From: Microglena sp. YARC
Lineage: Eukaryota > Chlorophyta > Chlorophyceae > Chlamydomonadales > Chlamydomonadaceae
Assembly: GCA_022414725.1 (NCBI GenBank)
Contig: CM039467.1
Span: 18,446,864-18,510,863, forward strand
Direction of reading: 5' to 3'
Length of the DNA: 64,000 nt
In this document: positions 54,404 through 64,000 of the stretch, one piece after another
Position numbering within the stretch: position 1 is the stretch's first letter
Layout: each line of letters opens with the position of its first letter
Program-made: the position numbers and the translations under genes
Notes under the pieces: generated by a model
Databases searched by the model: none
Told to the model about the DNA's origin: nothing
Seen by the model: the letters and a program-made list of their open reading frames with translations, nothing else

Positions 54404-54615
54404 CTATTTTCAATTTGAGCCAAGACTCCGTATGCTAGGGTGCTCTTGGCTAGGTTGAACTCGGATGGTGAGAAGAAGTTCTCCATGCGTACAAATAGAG
54501 GCTGCTCAGGGCGGTTGGACATGATGGTGGCATCGTAGAACTCATAATTGACGTGCATGGCCCAGCGGACAGTGAAGGCAACCCACAGGGAGACTATCAA
54601 GAAGGGGATAAGGAC
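54404..54615 (-). CDS. Host gene exon (212 bp), source of the satellite
   Basis: On the minus strand, CTCTAG|GTCCTTATCCCC gives an acceptor and GAAAATAG|GTGAGAGTAAC a donor. The exon is open throughout: a membrane helix LIPFLIVSLWVAFTV, then MHVNYEFYDATIMSNRPEQP, FVRMENFFSPS and the satellite peptide FNLAKSTLAYGVLAQIENR. It is probably part of a membrane protein, perhaps a channel; no family was recognised. Its last 56 bp plus the next 53 bp of intron are what the 109-bp satellite repeats. Confidence 0.6.
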
Positions 54616-54910
54616 CTAGAGGGGGTGAGGTGGAACATGGTCAGGGCATCGTAGAACTCATAATTGACGTGCATGGCCCAGTGGACAGTGAAGGTAACCC
54701 ACAGGGAGACTATCAGGAAGGGGATAAGGACATAGAGGGGGTGGGGGGGGTGAGTTGGGGGGTGTTGGGTGTTGGGGGCTGAGGGGGTGAGGGGGGACAT
54801 GATCGTGGCATTGTTTAAACTCATACTTGATGTGCATGGCCAGCGGACAGTGAAGGTAACCCACAGGGAGAGAGACAGGGTTGAGGGGTTGAGGGTTGAG
54901 AAGGGGGGGG
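54616..54910 (-). repeat. Partial duplicate exons
   Basis: Two more copies of the LIVSLWVTFTV exon start lie at about 54,640-54,740 and 54,790-54,880, separated by G-rich sequence (GGGGGTGAG runs). The first is well kept (FTVHWAMHVNYEFYDA), the second is frameshifted. About 54,720-54,950 is T/C-rich on the minus strand (G runs on plus), like stretched polypyrimidine tracts. Confidence 0.6.
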
Positions 54911-55030
54911 GAGGGTTGAGGGGCTGAGGGTTGAGGGGGGAGGGGGGTAGCCCATGCCCCAGTACCTGTAGGCTGGAAGATTGAGTTTCTTTCAAGGCTC
55001 TAAATATCATAAGTAGTGATACGGGCTCAC

Positions 55031-55290
55031 CTTAAGGCCTTGACGACGCACAAAGGTTCGAAGCATGGAGAACTTGTCCTTACCCATGCCCCAGTACTTG
55101 TTGGCATAGCCTGAGCTATTATTGCAAAGCATGTCTCTGTTGCATGTGCCCCCCACGCCCACAGAGATGTCGGTTTGACTCTCAGAGTCGCGGGTCTTGC
55201 CTCGATTAATCCGATTTAGCGACATGATGCTGCTCACGAGGGTTGCAAGCGCCCCCCAAGCCCCCAGCCGGTTGGGGGAGGAACTACGTG
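55031..55290 (-). CDS. Host gene exon with a membrane segment
   Basis: The minus strand is open from about 55,290 and ends CTTAAG|GTGAGCCCG, a donor. It codes a hydrophobic helix LGAWGALATLVSSIMSLN, then a basic and polar segment (RINRGKTRDSESQTDISVGV) and GYANKYWGMGKDKFSMLRTF. The acceptor was not pinned down. It is upstream of the 54,404 exon in the same orientation, so it probably belongs to the same gene. No family was recognised. Confidence 0.5.
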
Positions 55291-56474
55291 GCTAGACACA
55301 GGTGTTCAGGCTGGCAGAATTCCTAGTTCTTGTTCCTGACGATAGGTCGGAAGATTTCTCGTTCTTGTTCCTGACGAGAGGCAGGCAGGGCGGCATTAAC
55401 AGATTCCAGGGGATCATGCACGGAGTTGACGGGAGTGCCTGCTCCGGTTTCGAGATTGGCAAGAGAGATCTGGAAAGAGACAAAAAGATATTCGCAACCC
55501 GGTTTCTCTTCTGGGTGAGAACAGGGATTCAAGCTGGAGATATCAGTTTAGGGAGTAGAGCACTTGCATTATACCGGCATGTGCGATAGGAACTTTGCGA
55601 GAGCGGGGAAAGGAAGCGCGGTAGGCGGCAGTTGGGCTCAGATGCGTTGTACTCGCATGGTGGGTCGGGAGGGGCCGGAAAGGGCGCCGGAACTGTACGC
55701 GTACGCGTAAAGAGGAGGAACCCTGTACGCCCCGCGGGAGGGGCGCCGGAACGGTGACGTCAGCTTACGCTACAACCCGCAACTCTGCCTAGATAACCGT
55801 TACTGCGGTACAACCCTGCCTAGATAACCGTTACTCACTGCATATCTGCACTCCAGTTTCCAGTTCCCAGTTTTCCACATGCCCTTATGCTTGCTCTTGT
55901 AATTTATTTGGCTCCAGCTTGTTAAGGCTGCTTGTAACATGACATAACGTTGTCACCAACAGGCCATTGTTGACCCAAGACAAGCCCGCTCCACAGCATC
56001 CGGTGAAAATAGGCTAGGAGGAAGAAGGATGCAGTCTTAAGGCTGGAGTCATGTAACCAAGTTCAAGGTACATGTACGCCTCTTGGTGGGCTTAATAAAG
56101 CTGATTCAGTTTTGAGTTCGTGTTTACTCTGGCTCCGCTCAATATTATGGGTTTTTCTTGAAGGTAATTTGAAATAAGAGCTCATTTGCTGTCAGCCTTT
56201 TTTGCACCCTCCCGCAGGAGGCTGGGAGCGCAGGCTCCCTAGCCCCTTAGGTAGCTACTAAAAGCTACTACTCTAAGCTCTCGAGGCCACTGCCACTTAA
56301 TCCCTAAATCTACAATCCCAGGCCCAGCATGTCTCGCCATTGTTTCACGCGCTTGCCCCTGCTGGTCTGGACGCTACATAGCACGATAAAACTTACGATA
56401 AACACAATAACTCGAAATAGCGTACAATGACAGTTCACGTCATCGTGCTATATCGTACAATAACATATACGATA
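55291..56474. other. Intergenic or intronic; possible solo LTR around 55,900-56,150
   Basis: A direct duplication TGCCTAGATAACCGTTACT lies at about 55,785-55,835. GCTTAATAAAGCTGATTCAG with a following TGTTTACTCTGGCTCC (about 56,090-56,145) resembles the polyadenylation part of a retrotransposon LTR, but ends were not found. The frame at 55,302-55,589 is not assigned. Confidence 0.3.
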
Positions 56475-57245
56475 CTACTTTAAATTTTACGCCTCATGGG
56501 TGGGTAGGGGACCGGTCAGAAATTTGAATTTGAATTGTTACATGGATATATACGCCTTGTGGGTGGGGTGAAGCTTTCCGAAGTATGACAACTGAAGCGA
56601 TACAGGGAATGGACTGGAGGATTACAATCAGTCTCATGCGAGATACTCTGTCAAGCAACAGAGCAGATAGAAGAGGGGAGTCGGCTGTACCGCACTCGGT
56701 ACAGCCGGCATGGCGCGTGGCCAAGGCCAACGGCACAGCAGAAGACACGTCAGGCAGTGAGGCCTACGTGCTCTATAGTCACTCTAGAGAGGGTATGCAA
56801 CTCATACAATAACATGGGGAGGGGAGATGATGAAGAATTTGAATTTGAATTGTTACGTGGTTCTATACGCCTTGTGGATGGGTGGGGGAGCCGGTGAGGA
56901 ATTTGATTTTAATCATGTTGCATCAACACCTGTACAACTTTATTTAATTATCAACTATATTCCCAAAACATTGGCGTCTATACAAAATCAGAAGTGCCAA
57001 CATCTGTTCACTACCATATCTTCTCATTAAATCTTCAACCTATGGTATCAACCCATCAGCAATTCCGTAGCAGAGTTCAGTGGAATAATTTGAATTTGAA
57101 TTCAATCTTCCACCTACGGTATCAACCCATCAGCAATTCCGTAGCAGAGTTCGGTGGAATAATTTGAATTTGCATTCAATCTTTGAATTTGAATTCAATC
57201 TTCCACCTACGGTATCAACCCATCAGCAATTCCGTAGCAGAGTTC
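56475..57245. repeat. GAATTT-containing duplications
   Basis: The string TACGCCTTGTGGGTGGG preceded by AATTTGAATTTGAATTGTTAC occurs at about 56,520-56,570 and 56,835-56,885, and diverged at 56,488. Then an 81-bp unit (CCACCTACGGTATCAACCCA ... GCAGAGTTC ... AATTTGAATTTG) occurs about three times at 57,040-57,245. A frame between (56,585-56,812) is not assigned. Confidence 0.6.
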
Positions 57246-57750
57246 AGAGACATAACACTAAGACTCTTCTTGAAACACTCAACATCTGCGCATCTCTCAC
57301 CAGGCCCCTCCCCAGTCATCACAAAGCACACATGCTCGGCACCGCCTTGGCTACAGAATGGATCAAGGGTGATGAAATTCGATGAGAAGCGTCCTTCCAG
57401 GGAGCTTTCAAAGACAGTGTAAACTGAGGCAGCGCCCTGGGGGGCAGGCTCGCTGCCGTCAGGAAAGGAAGCCACGCCAAAGCCGGAAAATCCTACCTCT
57501 GCGGCAGGCCCACCCTGAGGCGGGGCTGTGGACAGAACGGAGATGGCCTGGAAACAAATCCCACTCATGGACTCCATCTCAAAGTGTGACAGTATCACCT
57601 GCAGCCAACGAGGCACATAATGTATTTTTACAGTCCAGAGGTAGCCAAATCGGCTAAAGACGACGAGGTACATTCTTGGCTGGTGAAAGGAGATGCGTTT
57701 GCATTGCGTACATACCATATATGCATGCATGTGTGTAATATATCTCACAC
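57215..57750 (-). CDS. Host gene exon-like frame
   Basis: A 177-residue minus-strand frame reads FGYLWTVKIHYVPRWLQVIL, a middle GPAAEVGFSGFGVASFPDGS and GGAEHVCFVMTGEGPGERC, ending NSATELLMG. Even composition and a clean frame suggest a coding exon. Its first part is duplicated at 57,654-57,857 (IMLSLFGYLWTVKIHYAPRW) and its last codons are in the 81-bp repeat to the left. So both ends of this exon have been copied. Splice sites are not certain. No family was recognised. Confidence 0.5.
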
Positions 57751-57981
57751 ATGGACTCTCTGTCAGTGCGTGACAGCATCACCTGCAGCCATCGAGGCGC
57801 ATAATGTATTTTTACTGTCCAGAGGTAGCCAAATAGGCTTAACATGATGAGGTACATTATTGGCTGGTATGGTGACTACTGCTAGTTCCGGCTTACGCAG
57901 TGGTGTCCTTAACTTCCTGAGAGTGGCACATTACTCAGATGTGACAATTTCAATTTCAATTCATTGATTGGCTGGTGAATG

Positions 57982-58580
57982 CGGATGCGTTTGCATTACG
58001 TACATACATGCATGTGGATGCGTTTGCATTACGTACATACATGCATGTGGATGCTTTCGCATTACGTACATACATGCATGTGGATGCGTTTGCATTACGT
58101 ACATACATGCATGTGGATGCGTTTGCATTACGTACATACATGCAAGTGGATGCGTTTGCATTACGTACATACATGCATGTGGATGCGTTTGCATTACGTA
58201 CATACATGCATGTGGATGCGTTTGCATTACGTACATACATGCATGTGGATGCGTTTGCATTACGTACATACATGCATGTGGATGCGTTTGCATTACGTAC
58301 ATACATGCATGTGGATGCGTTTGCATTACGTACATACATGCATGTGGATGCGTTTGCATTACGTACATACATGCAAGTGGATGCGTTTGCATTACGAACA
58401 TACATGCATGTGGATGCGTTTGCATTACGTACATACATGCATGTGGATGCGTTTGCATTACGTACATACATGCATGTGGATGCGTTTGCATTACGTACAT
58501 ACATGCATGTGGATGCGTTTGCATTACGTACATACATGCATGTGGATGCGTTTGCATTACGTACATACATGCATGTGGAT
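57982..58580 (+). repeat. 33-bp minisatellite, about 18 copies
   Basis: The unit is GATGCGTTTGCATTACGTAC then ATACATGCATGTG. It is almost perfect, with rare A/T changes. As 33 is a multiple of three with no stop in most frames, it opens long frames on both strands, which are artefacts. It contains ATGCAT and TACGTA palindromes. A partial start lies at 57,690-57,735. Confidence 0.9.
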
Positions 58581-58599
58581 ATCTGCATATCTGGATAGT

Positions 58600-58890
58600 T
58601 ATATATGAATCGCAATTGGCATATCCAATTGCGATTCATACAAAACTATCCAATTGCGATTCGTATGTAACTATCCAATTGCGATTTGTATGTAACTATC
58701 CAATTGCGATTCATATGTAACCATCCAATTGCGATTTGTATGTAACTATCCAATTGCGATTCATATGTAACTATCCAATTGCGATTTGTATGTAACTATC
58801 CAATTGCGATTCTTATGTAACCGTCCAATTGCGATTCATATATAACTATTCGATTGCGATTCGTATGTAACTATCCAATTGCGATTTGTA
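58600..58890 (+). repeat. 25-bp minisatellite, about 11 copies
   Basis: The unit is AACTATCCAATTGCGATTCG then TATGT, with C/T alternation (GATTCG/GATTTG) between neighbours. Confidence 0.85.
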
Positions 58891-58913
58891 TGTGACTATC
58901 CCTCAACCCACAT

Positions 58914-60125
58914 TGGCCTTAGGTAGCTCAACCTCCTCGAAGGGTAGGTGTTACCAACGGATTCTCAACCAACTCATGCCCACATCATGGTCAAATCCCA
59001 ACCGAACTCCAACTGGATTACGGCCCCTCACATCTGCCTTAGGTAGCTCCTCATATCCTTGAAGGGTGTGAACTACACCTCCCACTTAGACCCACTGCTT
59101 ACTGGGGACTCTTTGTCTCCTACGGTGCATACATACATACAAACGTACAACTAGCACATGAATCACCTCGGCCTTAGGTAGTTCCATCTCCGTGAAGGGC
59201 GTGAACCAGGGTACTTCAAATTGCCATGTTGGCCAGCGCTTTAGCGCACTTGAAAACAAAAATAAATGCGCTTTGTAGGGCAAAAAGCGCAAAAATTGCT
59301 TGCAGCGCCCACAAGGGGTTGCAAAAAACTGCGCTTAAAGCGCAGAGGGGGTCAAAAAGTCAGCGCTCAAAAGCGCAAAAGCGCGCGCTTTGAATTACCC
59401 TGGCGTGAACCACACCTCCTACTTAGACCCACTGCTTACTGGGGACTCTTTGTCTCCTACGGTACATACATACATACAAACGTACAACTAGCACATGAAT
59501 CACCTTGGCCTCAGGCAGTTCCATCTCCGTGAAGGGCGTGAACCACACCTCCCACTCAGACCCACTGCTTACTGGGGACTTTTTGTCTCATACGGTACAT
59601 ACATACATACAAACGTACAACTAGCACATGAATCACCTTGGCCTCAGGCAGTTCCATCTCCGTGAAGGGCGTGAACCACACCTCCCACTCAGACCCACTG
59701 CTTACTGGGGACTCTTTGTCTCATACGGTACATACATACATACAAACGTACAACTAGCACATGAATCACCTTGGCCTCAGGCAGTTCCATCTCCGTGAAG
59801 GGCGTGAACCACACCTCCCACTCAGACCCACTGCTTACTGGGGACTCTTTGTCTCATACGGTACATACATACATACAAACGTACAACTAGCACATGAATC
59901 ACCTTGGCCTCAGGCAGTTCCATCTCCGTGAAGGGCGTGAACCATACCTCCCACTCAGACCCACTGCTTACTGGGGACTCTTTGTCTCATACGGTACATA
60001 CATACATACAAACATACAACTAGCACATGAATCACCTTGGCCTCAGGCAGTTCCATCTCCGTGAAGGGCGTGAACCACACCTCCCACTCAGACCCACTGC
60101 TTACTGGGGAATCTCTGCCGCATAC
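58914..60125 (-). repeat. 133-bp tandem array of an exon (seven to eight copies)
   Basis: Each unit on the minus strand codes ESPVSSGSEWEVWFTPFTEM then ELPEAK, followed by |GTGATTCATGTGC, a donor-like site, and a (TATG)n intron piece. Copies at about 59,459, 59,591, 59,724, 59,857 and 59,990 are exactly 133 bp apart and nearly identical. The right-hand source is the end of the 62,047-63,357 exon (SGSEWEVWFAPFKEMELPKA). The leftmost part (58,914-59,100) is a decayed copy of the neighbouring NPVGIRLGFDHDVGKSWLR segment. Confidence 0.8.
59207..59402. mobile_element. hAT-type MITE with 8-bp target duplication (196 bp)
   Basis: It starts CAGGGTACTTCAAAT and ends CTTTGAATTACCCTG (inverted match). 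The perfect direct repeat GCGTGAAC flanks it at 59,199-59,206 and 59,403-59,410. CAGGG ends with 8-bp duplications are typical of hAT elements. The interior is packed with AGCGC/GCGCTT motifs and encodes nothing. Confidence 0.85.
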
Positions 60126-60139
60126 AGTACATACTTCCT

Positions 60140-60905
60140 GTCATGGTTGGGCAAGTCCTTTTAATAAGGCACACTATTTATTTATATATTTATGTATGTA
60201 TTTACTTATTTATTTATTTATGTATTTATTTATTTATTTATTTACTTATTTATTTATTCATGTCATCGATATGTATTCATGTCTAGTACGTTGGCCACAG
60301 TGCAAGCATAAGGGCTGGGCCCCTCAATCCCATGCCTTCAAATAAGGCATACCATTTATGCATTTATTCATGCCGTCGATATGTATTCATGTCTAGTACG
60401 TTGGCCACAGTGCAAGCAAACGGGCTGGCCCCCTCAACCCCATGCCTTCAAATAAGGCACACCATTTACGCATTTATTCATGTCGTCGATATGTATTCAT
60501 GTCTAGTTCGTTGGCAATAGTGCAAGCAAAAGGGCTGGGCCCCTCAGCCCCATGCCTTCAAATAAGGCACGCCAATTACGCATTTATTCATGTCCTCGAT
60601 ATGTATTCATGTCTAGTTCGTTGGCCACAGCGCAAGCAAACGGGCTGGCCCCCTCAACCCCATGCCTTCAAATAAGGCACACCATTTACGCATTTATTCA
60701 TGTCCTCGATATGTATTCATGTCTAGTTCGTTGGCCACAGTGCAAGCAAAGAGGCTGCCCCCCTCAACCCCATGCCTTCAAATAAGGCACACTTTTAATG
60801 CATTTATTCATGTCGTCGGTATGTATTCATGTCATTTAGTTCGTTGGCCACAGTGCAAGCAAAAGGGCTGGGCCCCCCAGCCCCATTCCTCCTAATAAGG
60901 CACAC
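60140..60905 (+). repeat. 110-bp minisatellite, about seven copies
   Basis: The unit contains CCATGCCTTCAAATAAGGCA, CATTTATTCATGTCGTCGAT and GTTGGCCACAGTGCAAGCAA. Spacing is exactly 110 bp over several copies, preceded by TTTA/TTAT simple sequence (60,176-60,260). Confidence 0.85.
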
Positions 60906-60919
60906 TATTCATTTATTCA

Positions 60920-61445
60920 TTCATGTCGTCGGTAAAACATTTTTTTGTTTGTTTTTGCTTTTTATTCACGTTGCCGGTAAAACGATTGTATGTTTTTATT
61001 GATTCATTCATGTTGTCGGTAAAACGATCGTGTGTCTTAATTTATTTATTGATGTCGTCAGTAAAACGATTGCTGCCGGAAACAATACAGTATGTATTCG
61101 ATTTATTTATTCATGTAGCCAGTAAAATGATTGTATGTATTTGTTTATTTATTCATGTAGCCAGTAAAATGATTGTATATACTTGTTTATTTATTCATGT
61201 AGCCAGTAAAATGATTGTATATATTTGTTTATTTATTCATGTAGCCAGTAAAATGATTGTATATACTTGTTTATTTATTCATGTAGCCAGTAAAATGATT
61301 GTATGGGTTTATTTATTTATTCATGTCGTCGGCTGTCATCGGCAAAAATATTGGATGTATTTTTTTATTTATTCATGTCATCGGCAAAACTATTGTATTT
61401 TTGTATTCATTTATTTATTTATTCATGCCATCGGTAAAACGATTA
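60920..61445 (+). repeat. 42-bp minisatellite
   Basis: The unit is TTTATTTATTCATGTAGCCA then GTAAAATGATTGTATATATTTG, regular at 61,100-61,300 and diverged (CATGTCGTCGGTAAAACGA) on both sides. It shares CATTTATTCATGTCGTCG with the 110-bp array, so the two are related. Confidence 0.8.
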
Positions 61446-61639
61446 TGTGGGGTCCAGTTCCTGAATTCACCGTGTACCCTGCAGTGCTGAAACCCAACCC
61501 AGCCCAATCCAACCCCACCATGTACCCTGCACTGCCGGAACCCAACCCAACTCAACACAACCGTGTTCCCTGCAGTGCCTCGGGCAACTGTCCCTCCAGT
61601 CTAAGGGAATTGTGGAAGGGGCGTACAAGTGCTCCAACA

Positions 61640-61905
61640 TACATATATACATACATACATACAGTACATAAATACGGTACATACCGGTATATATATACAT
61701 ACAGCTCATACATATGGCACAGATGTACGGTACATACATGCATACATACATACATACATACATACATACATACATACATACATACATACATACATACATA
61801 CTTCCGGTTCATATGTTACATACATACAGTACATGCATACATACATGCATACTTACATACTTCCGATTCATATGTTACATACATACAGTACAGTACATGC
61901 ATACA
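61640..61905 (+). repeat. CATA/TACA microsatellite
   Basis: Long (CATA)n runs, pure at 61,737-61,800, with GTACATACATACAGT interruptions. Confidence 0.9.
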
Positions 61906-61925
61906 TACACCTATCACATGGCTCA

Positions 61926-63357
61926 CCTTGGCCTTAGGTAACTCCACCTCCTTGAAGGGCAGGTATTCCCAACGGATTCTCAACCAACTCTTACCCACAT
62001 CATGGTCAAATCCCAACCGAATTCCAACTGGATTCCGCTCACTCACCTCTGCCTTAGGTAGCTCCATCTCCTTGAAGGGAGCAAACCACACCTCCCACTC
62101 AGACCCGCTGCTCACTGGGGATTCTCTCTTGCATGAAGCACCCACTCCTTCCTCCTCCTCTTTCTCCTCATTATAATAATCCACCTCCTCCTCCGCCTCA
62201 TCATAATCCTCCTCCTCCTCCTCCACCTCCTCCACCTCCTCTTCCTCATCAACATCATATTCCTCCTCCTCCTCCTCCTCCTCCTCATCATCAACATCAA
62301 CATTAAAATTCTCCTTCTCCTCCTCCTCCTCATCCTCCTCCTCCTGCTGCTGCTGCTGCAGCTGCCGCTGCTGCTCAATGTCATCAGTCGCTTGCCCCCC
62401 CTTCTCCTTCGTCCTCATGCCTGATCTGTCCCAAACTCGGCCAACAATGTTGGCCATAGCTGAACCGATAGAATCTAGCCAGCGCTGCATGCTTCCACTG
62501 GCATCCCACGCCAGCCTGCCTATCTCTGATGACAGGTCAGCATCCAGCCTGTCTTTCTCTGATGACAGGTCAACAGCCAACCTGTCTTTCTCTGATGACA
62601 GGTCAGCAGCCTGCCTATCTTTCTCTGATGACAGGTCAGCAGCCACATCATTATCAGCTCGACTTTGTTGATCCAGCAACCAATCGTCTAGCACCAGGCA
62701 AGCATCCTCGGATCTTGAAATATCCTGTTCCAGCTTCTCGTCAGCTTCTTGGGATCTTGAAAGATTCTCTTCCAGCTTCGCACCAGCTTCTGACCCAAGG
62801 CCTTGTTCCAGCTTCTCGTCAGCTTCCTTGGATCTTGAAAGATTCTCTTCCAGCTTCGCACCAGCTTCTGGCCCAAGTCCCTCCATGCTGCGTCCTTGGT
62901 GGTTTTGTATTACCTCTCTGAGGGTGCTTGATAGAGGTACAGAGGTACTGCCATCTCCTAGGTCGTGCACCGCCTTACCGCCCTGCTGTGCTGCCGCACC
63001 TTCTGGCGGACCCCCGAGCGTAGATGAAGTGACTATGAGCTTAACAAAGCATGTGGTTTCGGAGCAGTGGTATTTGAGCATGAGCTCAGCAACACTTGTT
63101 TGCCAGATCACCCTGCTAGACAGTGGTGGCGCCAGCACATGAATGGTGGCCACCGTACTGGATCCACAAGGGGAGTCTGTACTGCTGCAGCCATCATTGC
63201 TGCTGCTACTGCTACTGCTGTTGTTATTGCTGATGTTGTTGCTGCTGTTGCTGCTGTTGCAGCTGCTATTAGAGCTGTTCCCTCCTGCCAGCAGCGGCAC
63301 CATTCGAACCTCCACATGAGCTTCCACCGCATCCTTTAGATCAGAAATGAGGTGCAC
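61926..63357 (-). CDS. Large host exon: low-complexity, coiled-coil and acidic protein segment
   Basis: The minus strand is open from the acceptor CTGCTGCAG|GTGCACCTC (63,357) to a donor-like GCAGAG|GTGAGTGAG at 62,047: 1,311 bp, exactly 437 codons. Reading may continue through it to CCAAG|GTGAGCC near 61,926. In order: HLISDLKDAVEAHVEVRMVP, a Ser/Asn tract, a folded-looking block (IHVLAPPLSSRVIWQTSVAE), heptad repeats (EAGAKLEENLSRS; DLSSEKDR, four copies), a Gln tract, a long Glu/Asp tract (about 62,120-62,350) and SGSEWEVWFAPFKEMELPKA. After the donor-like site comes NPVGIRLGFDHDVGKSWLR. The family was not recognised. The acidic tract suggests binding of basic partners or calcium, a guess. 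Confidence 0.65.
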
Positions 63358-63880
63358 CTGCAGCAGTCAAGTTTAGGGTTTAGGGTATTTCCACCGCATC
63401 TTTGAGATCAGGGATGAGGTGCACCTACAGCAGTCAAGTTTAGGGTTTAGGGTATTTCCACCGCATCTTTGAGATCAGGGATGAGGTGCACCTACAGCAG
63501 TCAAGTTTAGGGTTTAATGCTTAGTTCAATTTAGGGTTCAGGGTTTAGGTTTTTTCCACCGCATCCTTGTGATCAGAGATGAGGTGCACCTACAGCAGTC
63601 AAGTTTGGGGTTCAGGGTTTAGGGCTTAGTGAAATTTAGGTTTCAGGGTTTAGTTTTTCTCCACCACATCCTGGAGATCAGAGATGAGGTGCACGTGCAG
63701 CATCCTAGTTTAGGGTTTAGGGTGTAGGTTATCTGGTTTAGGGTTTTCCCACTGCATCTTGGATATCAGAGAGGAGGTGCACCTACAGCAGTATAGCTTA
63801 GGGTTTAGGGTTTAGGGCTAAGGGTTTTCCCACCGCATCCTTAAGATCAGAGATGAGGTGCACCAGCAGCAGTGTAGTTC
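63358..63880 (-). repeat. Tandem splice-acceptor and exon-start copies with TTTAGGG motifs
   Basis: About six further copies of the exon opening (VHLI.DLKDAVE) each follow an acceptor-like CTGCTGTAG and an intron piece rich in CCCTAAACCCTAAAC, i.e. TTTAGGG on the plus strand. Spacing varies from about 68 to 100 bp. TTTAGGG is the plant and green-algal telomere repeat, but here it lies inside gene-derived units rather than at a chromosome end. Confidence 0.75.
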
Positions 63881-63924
63881 CTCACACGATTGACTGTGTC
63901 CAGTGGGTGCATCTCATTACAGTA

Positions 63925-63965
63925 AGCCCCCCCCCCCCCCCCCAGGCCCCCCCCCCCCCCCCCCA
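63925..63965. repeat. Poly-C tracts
   Basis: Two C runs of about 18 separated by AGG. The flanks (CACACGATTGACTGTGTCCA then TGGGTGC) occur on both sides, so this is a short tandem duplication around the tract. Confidence 0.8.
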
Positions 63966-64000
63966 CCTTCACACGATTGACTGTGTCCAATGGGTGCCTC

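Noticed and set aside
55900..56150. Solo LTR of a retrotransposon
   Set aside because: An AATAAA and an LTR-like composition were seen, but no TG..CA ends or target duplication, so no mobile element was called.
57956..58720. Long open frames of 200-250 codons on both strands
   Set aside because: They are produced by the 33-bp repeat, a multiple of three without stops. The proteins are 11-residue tandem repeats in every frame, with no other support.
61552..61941. Met/Tyr/Cys-rich frames
   Set aside because: They are translations of the CATA microsatellite.
63358..63880. Chromosome end (telomere)
   Set aside because: TTTAGGG motifs are few per unit, interleaved with exon-start copies, and unique sequence continues beyond them.

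Overview
This is eukaryotic DNA. The best guess is a marine green alga (prasinophyte/chlorophyte grade): the right end carries many TTTAGGG-type motifs, and the right third holds a multi-exon gene with GT..AG exon borders. Cymbomonas tetramitiformis is a candidate because its genome is known for many viral insertions, but that is a guess and no search was run. Nothing bacterial was seen.

The window has two parts separated by a 1,000-base run of N (45,501-46,500). Part 1 (1-45,500) is an AT-richer, repeat-riddled island with small, apparently intronless genes on both strands. Recognisable families are an LRAT-like papain-fold protein, a PARG-like macrodomain protein, an aspartic protease, an F-box/leucine-rich-repeat protein, several ankyrin proteins (one with an F-box-like start), a J-domain protein, an IQ-motif protein, a dual-specificity phosphatase and two membrane-anchored coiled-coil proteins. 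This set is typical of integrated giant-virus DNA, but no capsid, polymerase or packaging ATPase was found, so viral origin is an inference. Almost every gene is broken by 1-base frameshifts. These may be real decay, unpolished long-read errors, or both.

The main discovery in Part 1 is two unrelated families of IS630/Tc1-mariner transposon, each carrying a Fanzor gene (eukaryotic TnpB, an RNA-guided RuvC nuclease family). Family F is one element at 29,054-32,142. Family T has two copies, 11,995 to about 15,325 (one end lost) and 36,979-40,341. In all three, transposase and Fanzor lie on the same strand, transposase upstream, and the Fanzor C-terminus abuts the left terminal repeat. At least four families of short TA-flanked elements (MITE-like) and a 96-bp iterated repeat with a perfect-arm palindrome are scattered among the genes.

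Part 2 (46,501-64,000) is host-like. Exons of what looks like one gene lie on the minus strand (63,357 down to 54,404). The remarkable feature is that exon borders have been amplified into tandem arrays. A 6-kb, 109-bp satellite (46,501-52,660) is made of the 3' end of the 54,404-54,615 exon plus its splice donor and the start of the following intron. A 133-bp array at 58.9-60.1 kb repeats another exon, and a 63.36-63.88 kb array repeats a splice acceptor plus exon start with TTTAGGG motifs in the intronic part. Pure minisatellites (33, 25, 110, 42 and 4 bp) fill the introns, with a PIF/hAT-like element and a hAT-type MITE that has a perfect 8-bp target-site duplication.
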